Positions 12,832-25,530 of a DNA stretch of 64,000 nt are shown piece by piece. The translations under genes and the position numbers were made by a program. Origin of the DNA: Sclerotinia nivalis (lineage: Eukaryota; Ascomycota; Leotiomycetes; Helotiales; Sclerotiniaceae); the NCBI GenBank assembly GCA_029531795.1, contig JAPEIS010000013.1:1736001-1800000 (forward strand), in the 5' to 3' direction. Position 1 is the stretch's first letter, and each line of letters opens with the position of its first letter. Under the pieces are notes generated by a model. That model searched no databases. It saw nothing but the letters and a program-made list of their open reading frames with translations, and was not told where the DNA came from.

Positions 12832-15609
12832 ATGTCTGGAGCCTTCAAAAGATTTCGAGCTCGGGATCCTGCCGTCGATTCAGAAAGCATTCCTTCTCCT
12901 AACGATTCGATAGCGACATCGCACAATCGATCTGATACTATTGAAAAGGTAGAAGAGAAGGATGTCGCGACATCAACTGCTCGTGACATACAAGAAGCAG
13001 AAGCAAATCGCAAGTTAACAGCATTCGAGCAACTTCATCGATGGGATCCCAATTTGGGCCAGGACCAATTGGAAGAAATTGATGATGCTATCAATAGACG
13101 AGATGCAAATGCCGAGGGAAGGATTTATGATGAAGTGTTTGAGAATTCACCGTATCCTGAGGTAGGTCAATGTGATCTTTGTTTTGTATTCCATCTAAAC
13201 CAAGCATAGGTTCGAGCAGCAGTCAGGAATTTTGACGAAGATCTCCCATCTAACACAATTCGAGCATGGGCAATTGGACTCTTTCTCTGCACTATTGCAT
13301 CCGGTCTCAACTCTCTTTTCTCGCTTCGAGCCCCTTCATTAACAATTACATCCATCGTCGTTCAAATGGTGGCATACCCTCTCGGAGTTGGCTGGACTAT
13401 GATATTTCCAGATCGAACCTACAACACCTTTGGAGTAAAATGGAACCTCAGTCCAGGAAAATTCAACATGAAGGAACATGGTCTCATAGTCATCATGGCA
13501 AATGCTGCCTTCGGACAGGGAGTAGCATATTTCACCGATACACTTACCGCGCAACGAGGATTCTACGGACAGAACTTTGGCTGGGGTTTCAATATCTTGC
13601 TTGCGCTCACCACGCAATGTATTGGATTTGGAATCGCGGGCATGATGCGGAAATTCCTCGTCGATCCGGCTTCTATGATCTGGCCGCAAACACTCGTAAA
13701 TACTTCTTTCATCTATGCCTTGCATGACCATAGCAAGACCGATCCTGCAAAGTCGAATGGTTGGTCTATAGCTAGATATAAATATTTCTTCTATGTTTTT
13801 ATTGGATCTTTTGTCTGGTATTGGTTTCCGGGCTACATTGCAAAATTCTTGAGTGTATTTGCTTTTACTACCTGGATTCGACCGAATAACGTTATTGTTA
13901 ACCAAGTCTTTGGTGGATGGACGGGTATTTCTCTTATTCCTATCACTTTTGATTGGACTCAGATTACTGGTAAGTTGTTATCTGTCGAACTGCGGAAAGT
14001 TCTTCGGTGGAATACCTACTGACTACTTTGATAGGATATAACCTCCAGTCTCCACTCATTCCACCTTGGTTTGCAATTGCTAATACAGCCATCGGTACTG
14101 TCTTTTGGTTCATGATTGTAACGGCTGGAGTTCATTTCTCGGGCCGTTGGTATGCCAAATGGTTACCTATCTCCGACTCAAACAGTTATGATAATACTGC
14201 AAAACATTATAATGTTACCAAGATCCTAACTCCAGAATATACGCTTGATATTGAGAAGTATAAGGTATGTATTCTCTCGCTTAGTGACTAGGGGTAAGCG
14301 GACACTAATTTCATCATAGGAATACTCACCCTTGTTTCTTTCAACCACATTCAGCCTTACTTATGGTCTATCCTTTGCAGCTATTTCTGCAGTAATATTT
14401 CATACTATTTTGTTTCATGGCCAAGAAATCGTAAGTACACACACTTCACAAGTTTCACATCCGGTTTGCGACAGGCTCTAATGCAACATTTGTTAGTGGA
14501 TACTTGCCCGTGCAATCCGCGGAAGTCTAGACGACAATCACACAAAAATGATGCGGAAATACAAACCCGTACCCGGCTGGTGGTATATAGCCTTCTTTCT
14601 CATTATGATGGTCATGGCCCTTGCAGCCGTATGTGCATATCCAACTCATCTAACATGGTGGGCACTAATTATCGCTCTCCTAATTTCCCTCGTCTGGACT
14701 ATTCCTATTGGTATTATCTACGCAACCACCAATGTTCATCTCGGTCTCAATGTGTTCACAGAATATATAGTAGGATATATGCTACCCGGTCGTCCTGTCG
14801 CTCTCATGTTATTTAAAACTTACGGGTACATTACTATGAACCAAGCACATGCTTTTCTGTCCGATTTGAAACTCGCTCATTACCTTAAGATTCCTCAAAG
14901 GCCAGTCTTCTGGGGTCAACTAGTTGCCACGGTTTGGAGTTGTTTCGTCCAGCTAGCGGTATTAGAGTGGGCATTAGGTCATATTGATGGCATATGTACC
15001 AGTAGCCAAAAAAACAACTTTACCTGTCCCGGTCCTCGGGTCTTCTTCAACGCCAGCGTAATCTTCGGATTAATCGGACCTCAACGCATTTTCGGCAGTG
15101 GCGCCATCTACGGCTCTCTTCAATATTTCTGGCTAGCAGGTGCACTCCTTCCCTTCCTCGTATACTTCCTCGCACGCGCATTCCCCAAATCCAAGGTCCG
15201 ATATTTCAGCGCCCCAATATTCTTTGGTGGTATGTCTGAATTACCACCTGCTACTCCGTTGAATTATTTGAGTTGGTGTTTGTATGGATTTATTTTCCAG
15301 AAATATATTAAGAATCGTTGGAGAGGGTGGTGGATGCGATTTAATTATATTACGAGCGCGGGATTGGATGCTGGGTTGGCGATTTGTACGATTGTTATTA
15401 TTGCGGCGTTGAATTTGACGGGGACGGGGTTTCCGAATGTGAGTTTATCTTTTTCCTTGTGAGATGTGTTAAAATGAGGGGCTAACGATGGTTGGTAGTG
15501 GTGGGGTAACAGAGCACCAGGGAGTACGATGGATTATCTGGAGACGGCTGTGCAGAGGAAGGTCGCTGCTGGGGAAACTTTTGGACCACCGAAAGGAACT
15601 TGGGGGTAG
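12832..15609 (+). CDS. Oligopeptide transporter, OPT family
   Basis: Six exons give an 827-residue protein: join(12832..13161, 13210..13969, 14035..14264, 14320..14430, 14497..15438, 15499..15609). All five introns have GT-AG ends and frame-consistent phases. The product is a polytopic membrane protein of normal OPT length. It shows a hydrophilic N-terminal tail of about 120 residues, the OPT signature region LSPGKFNMKEHGLIVIMANA (exon 2), a conserved WWALIIALLISLVWTIPIGI helix (exon 5), and a C-terminal NRAPGSTMDYLE followed by FGPPKGTWG. Fungal OPT proteins import tetra- and pentapeptides, glutathione or related compounds by proton symport at the plasma membrane; the substrate cannot be read from sequence. 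No co-regulated neighbour is evident. Confidence 0.93.
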
Positions 15610-16890
15610 ACGAATTCCGTATGTTTCGCTTGAGATGGTAAGTGTCCCGGCTACCTTGCGTGGTATTGCTGTTCGATGAATGGAAACAATCAATGAAGAA
15701 CATAATGAGACGAGGATACAAAAATTGGTATGATAAACGAATCGAAGTAATGATAGAAATAGCTGTATTTAGACAATGGTAAGGATACTTTGGTTGTCCA
15801 AATATGTGCACTCTACCGCAAAATACTGTCACTTGATACACAGTTGAGATTGCTTTAATGAATACCCCATATAGCTTATGACCCAGAGACCTTCCATCAA
15901 AAAAAGTCTTGATTGTTAACCCATGGAGTTTAGCATACTAAATACTCGACGCTAGCCTCGCTTATATCATAGTTCTCGAGGAGGTGGCTTCGCCAAAGCG
16001 ATTGCCATGTACCATTAGATACCTCATAAGCCACTTCCTGCATCAAATCCTCACTTTCTAAACTAGCGTATGCTATTTTTGTTTATAATATCAATCAATC
16101 GGTCGACCATAACCGAAATTTCCTAATACTATTTAGCTTGAGAATAAGCGCTTTTATAATGGGATAGTTCCGAAACGCAGTGTGACGAAAAAGCAGTTAA
16201 TACGAGTTTGTACATCTAAGTTTCCTTCAGACTGTAGACGCCCAAGAACCTTGAAACAATTGCAAAGATCAAAAATCCTCCCATTAGACTGCGATGCGAC
16301 TATCGGACACTCTGGTCTATAGTTCTCCAACAGTATTCTTAGTCTAGCCAAGCACATAGACTATCCGCAACATTTACGCATATTGTCACGAAAGTGATGA
16401 ACCTCACGGAGATACAATTCATAGCCTGAGAGCTGGCGATGCCGTGCCCTTCAACTACAGACGCGATGAGACACTGACCTCAATTGCAACACCTGAAAAC
16501 CCTCAAATATATGAGTGAAGGTGAATATAACGTCTAAATTGTGTGGCCCATTGAAGACAGGAAAAGAAAGAGAAGGGATTATTAAAATATTTTGTGTTCA
16601 TGGTGGCTCACCAAATTCTTTGCAGTGTTTATGTTGGTATCACTTCGGTGATACTATTGCATAGTACTATTGTAGTATATTGTGTTATTCATTCTTGCTA
16701 GCTACACTATGAGAAATGGGGACTATTTATGTGAAAGGAGAAGGGGCTAGAACTCGCTAGTTCTACGGCTTCCCTTTATGAGGTTGATCACATGACGTTC
16801 CAACAGTTTAGTTATATTAGGTACCAGTGAGTTTCTCTCAGTAGCTTTTCCCCACATAACATCTCCCGATGAACTTCACGAAAATCCCAG

Positions 16891-17092
16891 TTGATTGATT
16901 GATTGATTGATTTAATGTCCACACTGAGTCTAAGACTATCTAGGACGGCTAGGGGCTCTATGAGTTTCTAATTGATGCTATAGGGAGTTGTATGCTAGTT
17001 AGTATATAGTTTGTATAGTTTGGGTTTCTTTTCAACTCTTGAAATATTGATTGAGGGCAAATAAAAATTAATATTGGGGAACAAAGTCCGAT
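16891..17092 (-). mobile_element. SINE-like element, copy 1 (older, no clear target-site duplication)
   Basis: In minus orientation this copy ends in a (TGAT)n tail, read on the plus strand as repeated TTGA at 16891-16911. It shares the core CACTGAGTCTAAGACTATCT with copy 3 exactly and with copy 2 at one mismatch, followed by ACGGCTAGGGGCTCT. It also shares an inner block GGGGAACAAAGTCCG near its other end. Differences from copy 2 are mostly C/T and G/A changes. I found no flanking direct repeat, so its ends are approximate. Confidence 0.6.
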
Positions 17093-17584
17093 ATCTTCAT
17101 CCTTTAAGATCTTTCCTTCCTCGCTTTTTTTTTACTCTTTGCTAATTAAAGCATTCTACTGATATAATCTTCTTCTTCGATTTAATCTATTATTCTGATA
17201 TCCATTTCCTACAAAGGTCAAGAGTCATCTCTATCAAGATTATCTTCAGTATAGCAAAAGGATCTTTATACTAGTGAAAAGCAATTGGGAGGCATTACTT
17301 TTTTCAGTTCGAATTTATTCATTAGTTTTTTTGTATACTTTTCTAAATGTGATGATCTTTAGCTTTATTTGAATGTAAATAATCGAAATTGCCGAATGGA
17401 ATATCGATCGTTTGAATGTAATGATAGTAGGGTGTGGTTCTAACCCTATTTATATATACACAAAAAATATTTTCATAAAATCGAAGAAAAGGTATAATAT
17501 CGTATCAATGCCCAAAGTATAGCATTAGTTGATAGATGATAATATTCTCTATTTCGTGATAATCGTAATATTAAAATGAATATA

Positions 17585-17608
17585 TTTTCGATAATCGATT
17601 ATCGAAAA
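17585..17608. repeat. 24-bp perfect palindrome in AT-rich DNA
   Basis: TTTTCGATAATC followed immediately by its reverse complement, with no spacer. No gene is near enough to make it an obvious operator. Confidence 0.8.
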
Positions 17609-18022
17609 AAGGTATAAAATGCAAATAAAACAATAGAAAATTCCATATCGAAAAGATCCTTCTGGAATAAAAGGGACTTACTAAACATATCATATTTCAT
17701 ATTGAGGTAATAATCGATAATAGATATTGAATCTAACCAAGACTTCTATAACCATCGTCTGTATTTTGGATTGATATTCGTTCATCCTTTTGAAGATATT
17801 GATACTGTAAAATCGTAATAACCCCTTCATCATGAATATCGTAATCGGAAAACCCTCTCTCTCTCTTCCAATATATCCGATTCCATCAAATGATTCAATC
17901 TTAGCTCTGCAGACTCTCAATAGAGAGCTGGAGGTTCGTAGAGGGCACCACGTACAGGTGTTGAGTCTTCGCCCTCCGAAAATCCCAGTTGAGCCGACGC
18001 AAAACGTCTTCTGTTTAAAGTC

Positions 18023-18262
18023 TAGCGTCATGGTTGATTGATTAAATTAACGTCTACACTGAATCTAAGACTATCTAAAACGGCTAGAGGCTCTTACGAA
18101 TCCCTAACAATTAACATAATGAAGGTAAGCTGGCTTATAGGCCTAACTAAATACATAATTTAAATGATTGAGATAAACTCAATCTTTTGAGTTGAATAGA
18201 GGAAGTGAAAACTAATCCTAAGGAATAATCCCGCCCTACAAACGCTGAATAGCGTCATGGTT
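18023..18262 (-). mobile_element. SINE-like element, copy 2, with 13-bp target-site duplication
   Basis: The element proper is 18036-18249 (214 bp), flanked by the perfect direct repeat TAGCGTCATGGTT at 18023-18035 and 18250-18262. Its minus-strand 3' end is a short TGAT/AATC-repeat tail abutting the left duplication. It shares the core CACTGAATCTAAGACTATCT, the block ACGGCTAGAGGCTCT, and GGAAGTGAAAACTAATCCT with copy 3. It has no coding capacity. A short body, a simple-repeat tail and a 13-14-bp duplication fit a non-autonomous non-LTR retrotransposon. I see no clear tRNA-type A or B box, so its origin is open. Confidence 0.75.
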
Positions 18263-18511
18263 AGACGTAGAGTAGGATAAAGATTTGTTGAACATGTAAA
18301 CGCCAACAAATCACATGATGAAATCAAACACGTGCATGCCCCAGAAGCCTCGGCTCGGATGTAATCTTCATTGCGGGGTGGCTTTACCCGTTCCCCAGAC
18401 TAACGATCCCCTTTTTAATCTAACTCCATCTCCACCATCAAACCAAAAAAAAAAGTTCACTAAAGCTCACCGTCCCATACACAACCCATCACAACTCCCT
18501 CCACAACCAAA

Positions 18512-19395
18512 ATGACATCCTCATCCGCGCCCCCCGAATCCACCTCTTTCATTCTCACCTACCCAACTCCCCAAATTCTACTCATTACCATCAATCGTCC
18601 ACAAGCCATGAACTCCATCCCCAGCTTTGCCCATTGGGAAGCCGATGCGATTCTCACCTGGTTCGATAGTTCTCCCGAATTACGCGTTGCGATCATTACC
18701 GGAGCAGGAGAAAAAGCATTTTGCGCCGGTCAAGATCTGATCGAGCAAGCTAAATTCAAAGTCGATCCTCCACCCATGCCAACACGTAAACATCCAACGA
18801 GCGGATTTTGTGGTATTAGTAGACGCGTGGGTAAAAAGCCGATAATTGCAGCGGTTAACGGATTTGCGCTTGGTGGGGGTTTTGAAATATGTTTAAATTG
18901 GTAATGCTACTTTATTTTTGTTATGGGAAGGTGTGAAAACTAATTGCTGCTAGTGATTTGGTTGTTGCTTCACCTTTGGCAACATTCGGACTTCCTGAGG
19001 CAGCTGTAGGATTGTATGCTGCAGCTGGTGGTCTCCCGCGTCTAGTGCGCAATTGTGGACTTCAGATAGCCACAGAAATCGCATTGACTAATCGGAAGCT
19101 TACTGCTAAAGAAGCACTCTCATATAGTCTGATCAATAGAGTTGCGCAATCACCAGAGACGGTATTGAAGGAGAGTGTGGAGCTGGCAGAGAAGATTGTA
19201 GCTTTAAACCCAGACGCTGTTATTGTGTCAAGGGCAGGATTGAGAGAGGCGTGGGAGACGGGAAGTGTGGAAAGAGCTACACAAATTGTTGCACAGAGAT
19301 ATGATCAGCAGTTGCTTGAGGGTGAGAATATGAAGATTGGATTAGAAGCGTTTGCGCAAAAGAAGAAACCTTTGTGGGTGCCGAGTAAGATTTGA
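18512..19395 (+). CDS. Enoyl-CoA hydratase/isomerase (crotonase) family protein
   Basis: Two exons, join(18512..18900, 18954..19395), encode 276 residues; the 53-nt intron splits a Cys codon. Crotonase hallmarks are present: ITINRPQAMNS near residue 25, the first oxyanion-hole segment FCAGQDL (70-76), and NGFALGGGFEI (117-127), whose Glu matches the first catalytic Glu of enoyl-CoA hydratase. FGLPEAAVGLYAAAGGLPRL follows, whose Pro-Glu matches the second. The protein ends in Ser-Lys-Ile, a variant type 1 peroxisomal signal, so a role in peroxisomal beta-oxidation or acyl-CoA handling is likely. Substrate is not determinable. It is flanked by long gene-poor DNA, not by other beta-oxidation genes. 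Confidence 0.92.
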
Positions 19396-21759
19396 GTAAC
19401 ATATTGCGCATCGATATTGCCATACGGAGTACAAAGGATAGATGAATTGAATTCCGAAGAGCATGTTTATTTCTCGAATATGAAACTATGAATCTCACAC
19501 AAAAGCCATATATGGACACATCTTCAGCCTTCCTATACAAGAGTTATCTCCAATTATTATTCTCTAACCAAGATGCTATTAAATTATTGCAAAGCCACCA
19601 TCTAATACCTAGATTCGAGGATAGAGATATGAAGATATTGAATGATTATTTAGTATGAGAATTCAAGTGACTCGAGAGAGCATTGCAGGCATACTGCTCC
19701 AAGGTAGTTAATAGGAATGGTAGACGGGGTTATTTACTTTCACCTTCCGGGATGGAAGGCGAGTGAATATGATGGCGGAGTAGGGGAAAGCGAGATGGTT
19801 TGTAGTAGCATGATGAGAATGAAGATGGAGTAAAGTCAGAAGGGAATGGGTATATCCACTTTAGCAAGACGGAACAGCACTGCTGGGATGGAATAGTGGA
19901 ACTTCTAAATGGGATGAAGGGAAGAAACGGACATTCATCCTGCTGATCAATACCCCGCTAATATCCCAAACGCCTATACCTTCCTCCTATCCGCAGTACA
20001 TTTTCTAATTAACCCCACAGCTTGTGTAATTCTCTATTGAAATTCAAGGGACAAAACAGAAGTACAAAAGGTTGGATAAGAGTTCCAAAGCCCAAAAGTT
20101 CAACTAAGAATGCCAAGCTTCGTAAACATTTCGCTCAAAATATAATAGCTCCCATCATATATCGGCTTTATTCGGATTCATTCTACCATGATGCCGTAAA
20201 TGACAGAAGCAGTATGCAGTATGCAGTGTGAAGAACGAGAGAGTGCTGAAATAGATCATGCATGATCATACCGGAGCTTGAGCTCTGAAACGATGGACCT
20301 AGAATGAACAGTTTGTGCATATTTTGATGTCAAGGCGAACAGATGGAACAAAAATATCCACGGAGGCGGTTAGATAAATCCCGATGAATGGTATGGGACT
20401 TCTTCATCTACGTCACTAATGCAAATACTTTGGAAGTTGAGCGCAGCTTTGCTATTCCTTCCCCAAGATATTTCCATGATATATCGGGGCTTTTAGTTCT
20501 CTTCTTTTGGGAATGGAATTGCGGGGCCAGACGAATATCCCTGGCTCCGATCCCGATGAGAGGTGGATATGTCGAACCTTTGTAGAATAAAGGTCAAGGC
20601 TGAATGTTTGCTACTTGGAGTGGTTGGCGCCTAAAAGCTTGGGAAAGGCAGAAAATGAATGGCTAGAACGAGGTTATGGTCCACAATGCATCTGTCGACT
20701 CCCACTCCTTAAAAAAATAGGGACAATTGCAAGTTTCAGAGTTAGGCAAGATCCCAAAAGTGTTCTAAAGCCGAATATTAAAAAACCGAATGTAGTCGAT
20801 TTGCCATGCGTGGTACAGTATGAGGAGGTTTGAAGGAAAAGGCTTCTTTGTGCTACAGGAAAAGCATGTTGGAGAATATTATATAGGCCTACCTCTATTA
20901 CCTCTTATGATTCATTGATGAATCTACCAAGAATACACGACTGTCGCCCATTCAAAACTCAAGTTTTTGAGTCTGTGGGTTTCCTCTTTGTTGTTTTTTG
21001 GGATGTTTTTCGCACAAATTCGGCCTGCAAAACTATCGCGCAAATAGTGGAAAATACTTCCACATACTTTGTGATATCGGGAGCTGCAATATTAATGCAC
21101 TTCAATATTCCACGTGATAAGTCCATCGCTCTAATGCTGACCGTGATGGCTCTGGTTCAGACATAGCGCAGGTGAGGGAACACAGTAATGTGCTGTAACG
21201 AAGATCTAAGTACCAAATAAGATGGAATGAGCGATATATATGTATATGTGTATATATATATATATCATAAAAGAAAATGCCTCATATTTGAAAAGTTGAG
21301 ATGAGGATGTAGACATTAAAAGTATAGTGAACTTCATTGACAAACATCTGAAACTGCAGACCTGTAGCGCTGAAAGACTCATCCTTCGACATCAATGGTT
21401 CTCTCACTGGCACAAAGTATATCCTTGAAGTTTCTCAACTGTTTATATACTGATAGTGTAAATTACCTAATTGTATCTCTGTTTATACATATTGAAGACG
21501 AATGAATTACAAATGAAAATCTCATCGGTATAAAATCGGCATTTCGATATTATCACATGAATGAAATCCACAATTATCAATCTTGCCCCTCTGAATGGTT
21601 CATTCATTTCAAGGTCCCCACATAAATATCTCCAACAGTCAAATCCTCCCTCTTCTCCAAAAATCCGCCCAGAAATAATATTCAAACATTACTTCATTCT
21701 TACAAATTGATGTAAATAAAAGTAATTTCAGGGTAGTTTATACACGCCCTAACCTAATC
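19396..21759. other. Intergenic region between hydratase and SulP genes
   Basis: Only short open frames without family signal are present. A TA-rich microsatellite lies at about 21235-21265. The last 100 bases before 21760 would be the SulP promoter and leader. Confidence 0.45.
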
Positions 21760-24439
21760 ATGACTGCCTCACGACCACCGGGTTCTCCACCTTTACGACC
21801 GAATTCTAGGACTCCAAGTTTAAGAAGTCAATCTATTTCGCAATTCACACCGACACATCCCAGTGGACTGAGGGAATCCTATACCATTGCTACGAGCCCC
21901 GAGGCGGCAAGACATTTTGAAGGGGACGGCACAGATGACGGGCGCGATGAGAACTCGAGGAACGACAACGAGCAACCTTTACCACATGCGCATCCTACTC
22001 GCCCCGATACCTCTGACAGCATAGATGATGAATTAGATGGGCATGCACGTGGACAAACTGGATTTGGGGGAAAGATTACAGATGAGACGACTGCGTTACT
22101 GAGGAAGCCTCTTGAAATGATTGGTAATGCAGCACATCCTGGACCTTGCAATCATGGAACGTTCAGCCCGAGGCTGGAGAGCCGTGCGGACAGTGTGAGG
22201 AGCTTTGGAGGTTCTGCGCCAACGTCTCCAGATGGCGATGGAGAGGCTAGTGATGGGATGATTGGAGGTTTGCTTAAAGGCTTAGGAGTGAGGAATGGAT
22301 CGATAGCAAAGCCAAAGAGGATGAGCACGACGACTTGGCTCGCGGAACAACATGGAATTACCAACACTACTGGGATGTATGTTTTAGTTCCATGTTGCCA
22401 TATTTCTAGGTTGACGTATGGAGTTTTGCTAACATTTGCTGCGCAACAGGTACATAAATTATTACATACCTTTTTTCACCTGGATCCGACAATACAGATG
22501 GGTACATCTTCGAGGCGACTTAATAGCTGCTATAACAATGGCTTCCTTCTACCTACCTATGGCCCTCTCCTATGCAGCGAATCTCGCACACGTTCCTCCG
22601 ATCAATGGCCTTTACTCCTTTGTTTTTAATCCACTTATATATGCTATACTTGGAAGCTGTCCGCAAATGGTTGTTGGACCGGAGGCCGCAGGAAGTCTCT
22701 TAGTTGGTACAGTCGTAAAGTCTAGTGTTGATGTAGGGCATGGGGCAGAAGAAGATGATTTGATGCACGCGAGAGTGGCTGGAATTGTCACTGGTATGGC
22801 AGGGGCAGTTATTTTAATTGCTGGTTTAACTCGTCTGGGATTTCTGGATAGTGTGCTAAGCAGACCATTCTTACGAGGATTTATTTCTGCAGTTGGTTTT
22901 GTCATTATGGTCGATCAGTTAATACCAGAGATGGGATTGGCAGGGTTGGCGGATGAAATGGGAGGTGTCGCTCATGGCAGTAGTGTTGACAAGTTAGGAT
23001 TCTTGTTTCGTAATGCCGGTCAAGCGCATAAACTTACCTGTATTGTCGCCGGAGTCAGTTTCATTATAATCATGATCTTCAGGTATGTCCAAAAATTGTC
23101 CAACTTTACCTCACAACTAACCCGGTTTCAGAGAGTTAAAAAAGCGCCTACAACCTCGATTCCCAAGTGCTGCATATATACCCGATAGATTCCTAGTTGT
23201 GGTTATTTCAGCTATTCTAGCCTGGAAATTTGATTGGGAAAGTCTTGGCTTAGAGATCCTCGGCGAGGTGAAATCGACAGGGGGTGCTCCATTTACTTTC
23301 AGATGGCCATTTCAACTATCTCACATGAAGCATGTTCGAGAAGCTATGGGAACGTCATTTCTGATTGCACTCCTGGGCTTTTTCGAGTCATCTGTGGCTG
23401 CTAAAAGTCTTGGTGGTGCAGAAGGAAAAGATATGATTCAAGGGATACAACTTAGTCCGAATCGAGAATTGGTTGCACTTGGGGTTGCGAATTTGATTGG
23501 TGGTTGCTTTCAAGCTGTACCAGCGTTTGGCGGGTATGGAAGAAGTAAAGTTAATGCTAGCACTGGTGGAAAAACTCCTATGAGTAGCGTTTTTTTGAGT
23601 TTATTAACCGTTATCTGCATTTTATTCCTCTTACCTGCCTTGTATTATCTTCCGGTATGCCCCCTGGGATTCCTATAGACTTTATTATGCTAATAACCTA
23701 CTAGAAAGCGGTTCTCTCCTCAATGATTACGGTAGTAGCCTATTCTCTAATTGAAGAAGCCCCTCACGACATAGCATTTTTTATTCGAATTCGTGGATAT
23801 ACTGAACTAGGCCTTATGTTCATTATCTTTGCCTCCACTATATTCTACTCTCTTACTCTCGGTATGGCTGTCGGAGTTGGTCTCTCCCTTCTCTCGGTCA
23901 TCAAACACTCTACTCGTCCCCGTATCCAAATTCTAGGTCGTATCCCCGGTACCAATCGCTTCGAGAACGCGGAGGATAACCCTGAGAAATTGGAATTCAT
24001 TGAAGGCTGTCTTATTGTTAAAATTCCCGAACCTCTCACATTTGCCAACACTGGTGATCTTAAAAACCGACTAAGGAGATTAGAATTATATGGCACGAAT
24101 AATGCTCACCCTGCACTACCCCGCGTTCGTTCTCCTGAACACAACAGGAATATTATTTTCGATATTCACGGTGTTACCGGACTCGATGGTTCAGGTACAC
24201 AGGTTTTAGAAGAAATCGTAAGAGGTTATAGAAATAGAGGTGTTAGAGTATTCTTTTCCCGTGCTCCTCAGGAAGGAACCCCCATTTGGAAATTATTGGA
24301 TCGGAGTGGTATTTTGGAAACTTGTGGCGGAAGAGCACATTTCGTGAAGGATGTGGGAGAAGCGTTGAGGTTGACGGAAATGGAAGTTGATCCAGATGCT
24401 GGACATACTAATTTGACGAGTGATGAAGGGGGTGGATGA
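21760..24439 (+). CDS. SulP-family anion transporter with STAS domain
   Basis: Four exons, join(21760..22376, 22450..23082, 23132..23654, 23705..24439), encode 835 residues with frame-consistent GT-AG introns. The first 195 residues are hydrophilic and Ser/Pro-rich. Then come the SulP signatures: YYIPFFTWIRQYRWVHLRGD, MASFYLPMALSYAANLAHVP, NGLYSFVFNPLIYAILGSCP and QMVVGPEAAGSLLVG, plus about ten hydrophobic segments. A cytosolic STAS domain follows, with the strand FDIHGVTGLDGSGTQVLEEI in exon 4. SulP proteins move sulfate or other anions; a subgroup of fungal members with long N-tails acts at the vacuole, and this looks closer to that subgroup than to plasma-membrane sulfate permeases. The substrate is inferred, not shown. 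Confidence 0.92.
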
Positions 24440-25530
24440 ATGCATATATTTCGAGGGAGAGGGGAAAGTGCATGTGGTGTGGTGGAAAGGTTGACGGATA
24501 AACCTTCTACTTATGTGCTGGGAGAGAAATTTTCTTTCCTTTCTTGATGTTTGTTTGTTTGTGGATTGGCTATAATTGATGAGCGAATGAGCGGGCATTG
24601 CTTGGCGTATGGTGATTGATGGATGAATGTATTCAATGATGAGACGAAGGTTTATATATTGTAGCATGAGATGATAATTTGGGGATAGATTGAGACGGAA
24701 TAGAATTTTGATGTTGATTTTGGTGTTGCTACTTATATTGATACTGTATTCAATGAAATGATGGTTTTATGATGAGTCTAGTGAGGTAGGTTCCTTCACA
24801 TTTATGACTTCCATGTAAGTAGATGATAGTAAATATCGAGATATCTTTTCAGATACAAATAAGACTACAAATACAATAAATCCAAGTAAAACCTGCCTGC
24901 TACTTACAAATAAACACCAAACCAGCTATTAGAACTTATTTAAAAATCATTTCTTTATAATACATATCTTATGTATGCTAAAATCTATATGAAGATAATC
25001 CAATCAAAATGATATACTAGTACGGATACGAGGGAAACTAAGACTAGATAGATTATCTATCTACATACGATGTCTAATAAATAATCAAATAAATAAATCT
25101 GAGGATAGCTAATTTATATATATATACGTATCAAGTGAAACTAAAAACTAAAAACTAAAAATATAAAATATAAAATATAAAACAAAACTCCATATCATGT
25201 TAATCAAACCTTTCCTTATTTCCAGATCCTGTTCTTTTCATTTCCTGGGCATACCTTGCCATACCTATGCCATCCCATTTTTCAACATCAATATTCCCCA
25301 GAACCAAGAACCAACCAAGAACCAAAATCCTTCCGTTTCCGATATTTCATCCATCCCATCCATACATCCCATCCCATCCATACATCCCATCCCATCCATC
25401 CCTATTCATCAATAACATAACATACAAAAACAAAACAGAACAAAGTAAAGCAAAAAAAATCAAAGCTGAAGAAACTTTTTTTCTTTTTCTTTTTCTTTTT
25501 TTCTTTTTTTTTTTACTTTTACTTTAACTT
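24440..25530. other. Convergent 3' intergenic region
   Basis: This lies between the 3' ends of the SulP gene and the xyr1-type gene. It is AT-rich and contains a (CCATC/CATCC) repeat at 25350-25402 and a T-rich tract at about 25475-25515, close to the regulator's stop codon. No gene is seen. Confidence 0.5.
25350..25402. repeat. CATCC/CCATACATCC tandem repeat
   Basis: About ten imperfect 5-bp CATCC units, grouped as a higher-order 20-bp unit containing CCATACATCC that is repeated twice. Confidence 0.8.

Larger units (their letters stand above)
15610..18511. other. AT-rich intergenic stretch with transposon copies
   Basis: No gene is seen. Base composition is visibly AT-rich, most strongly at 17050-17720, with runs such as TATATATA and a 24-bp palindrome at 17585. 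Two SINE-like copies (near 16891-17092 and 18036-18249) sit at its edges. The composition could reflect repeat-induced point mutation of an older insertion, which I could not measure. Confidence 0.5.

Noticed and set aside
13339..13905. 188-codon minus-strand frame inside the OPT gene
   Set aside because: It is antisense to conserved transporter exon 2 and has no domain of its own.
16891..18262. The two similar repeats read as LTRs of one retroelement
   Set aside because: Copy 2 has its own 13-bp target-site duplication, a third copy lies alone at 37 kb with another duplication, and no retroelement coding remains between them.
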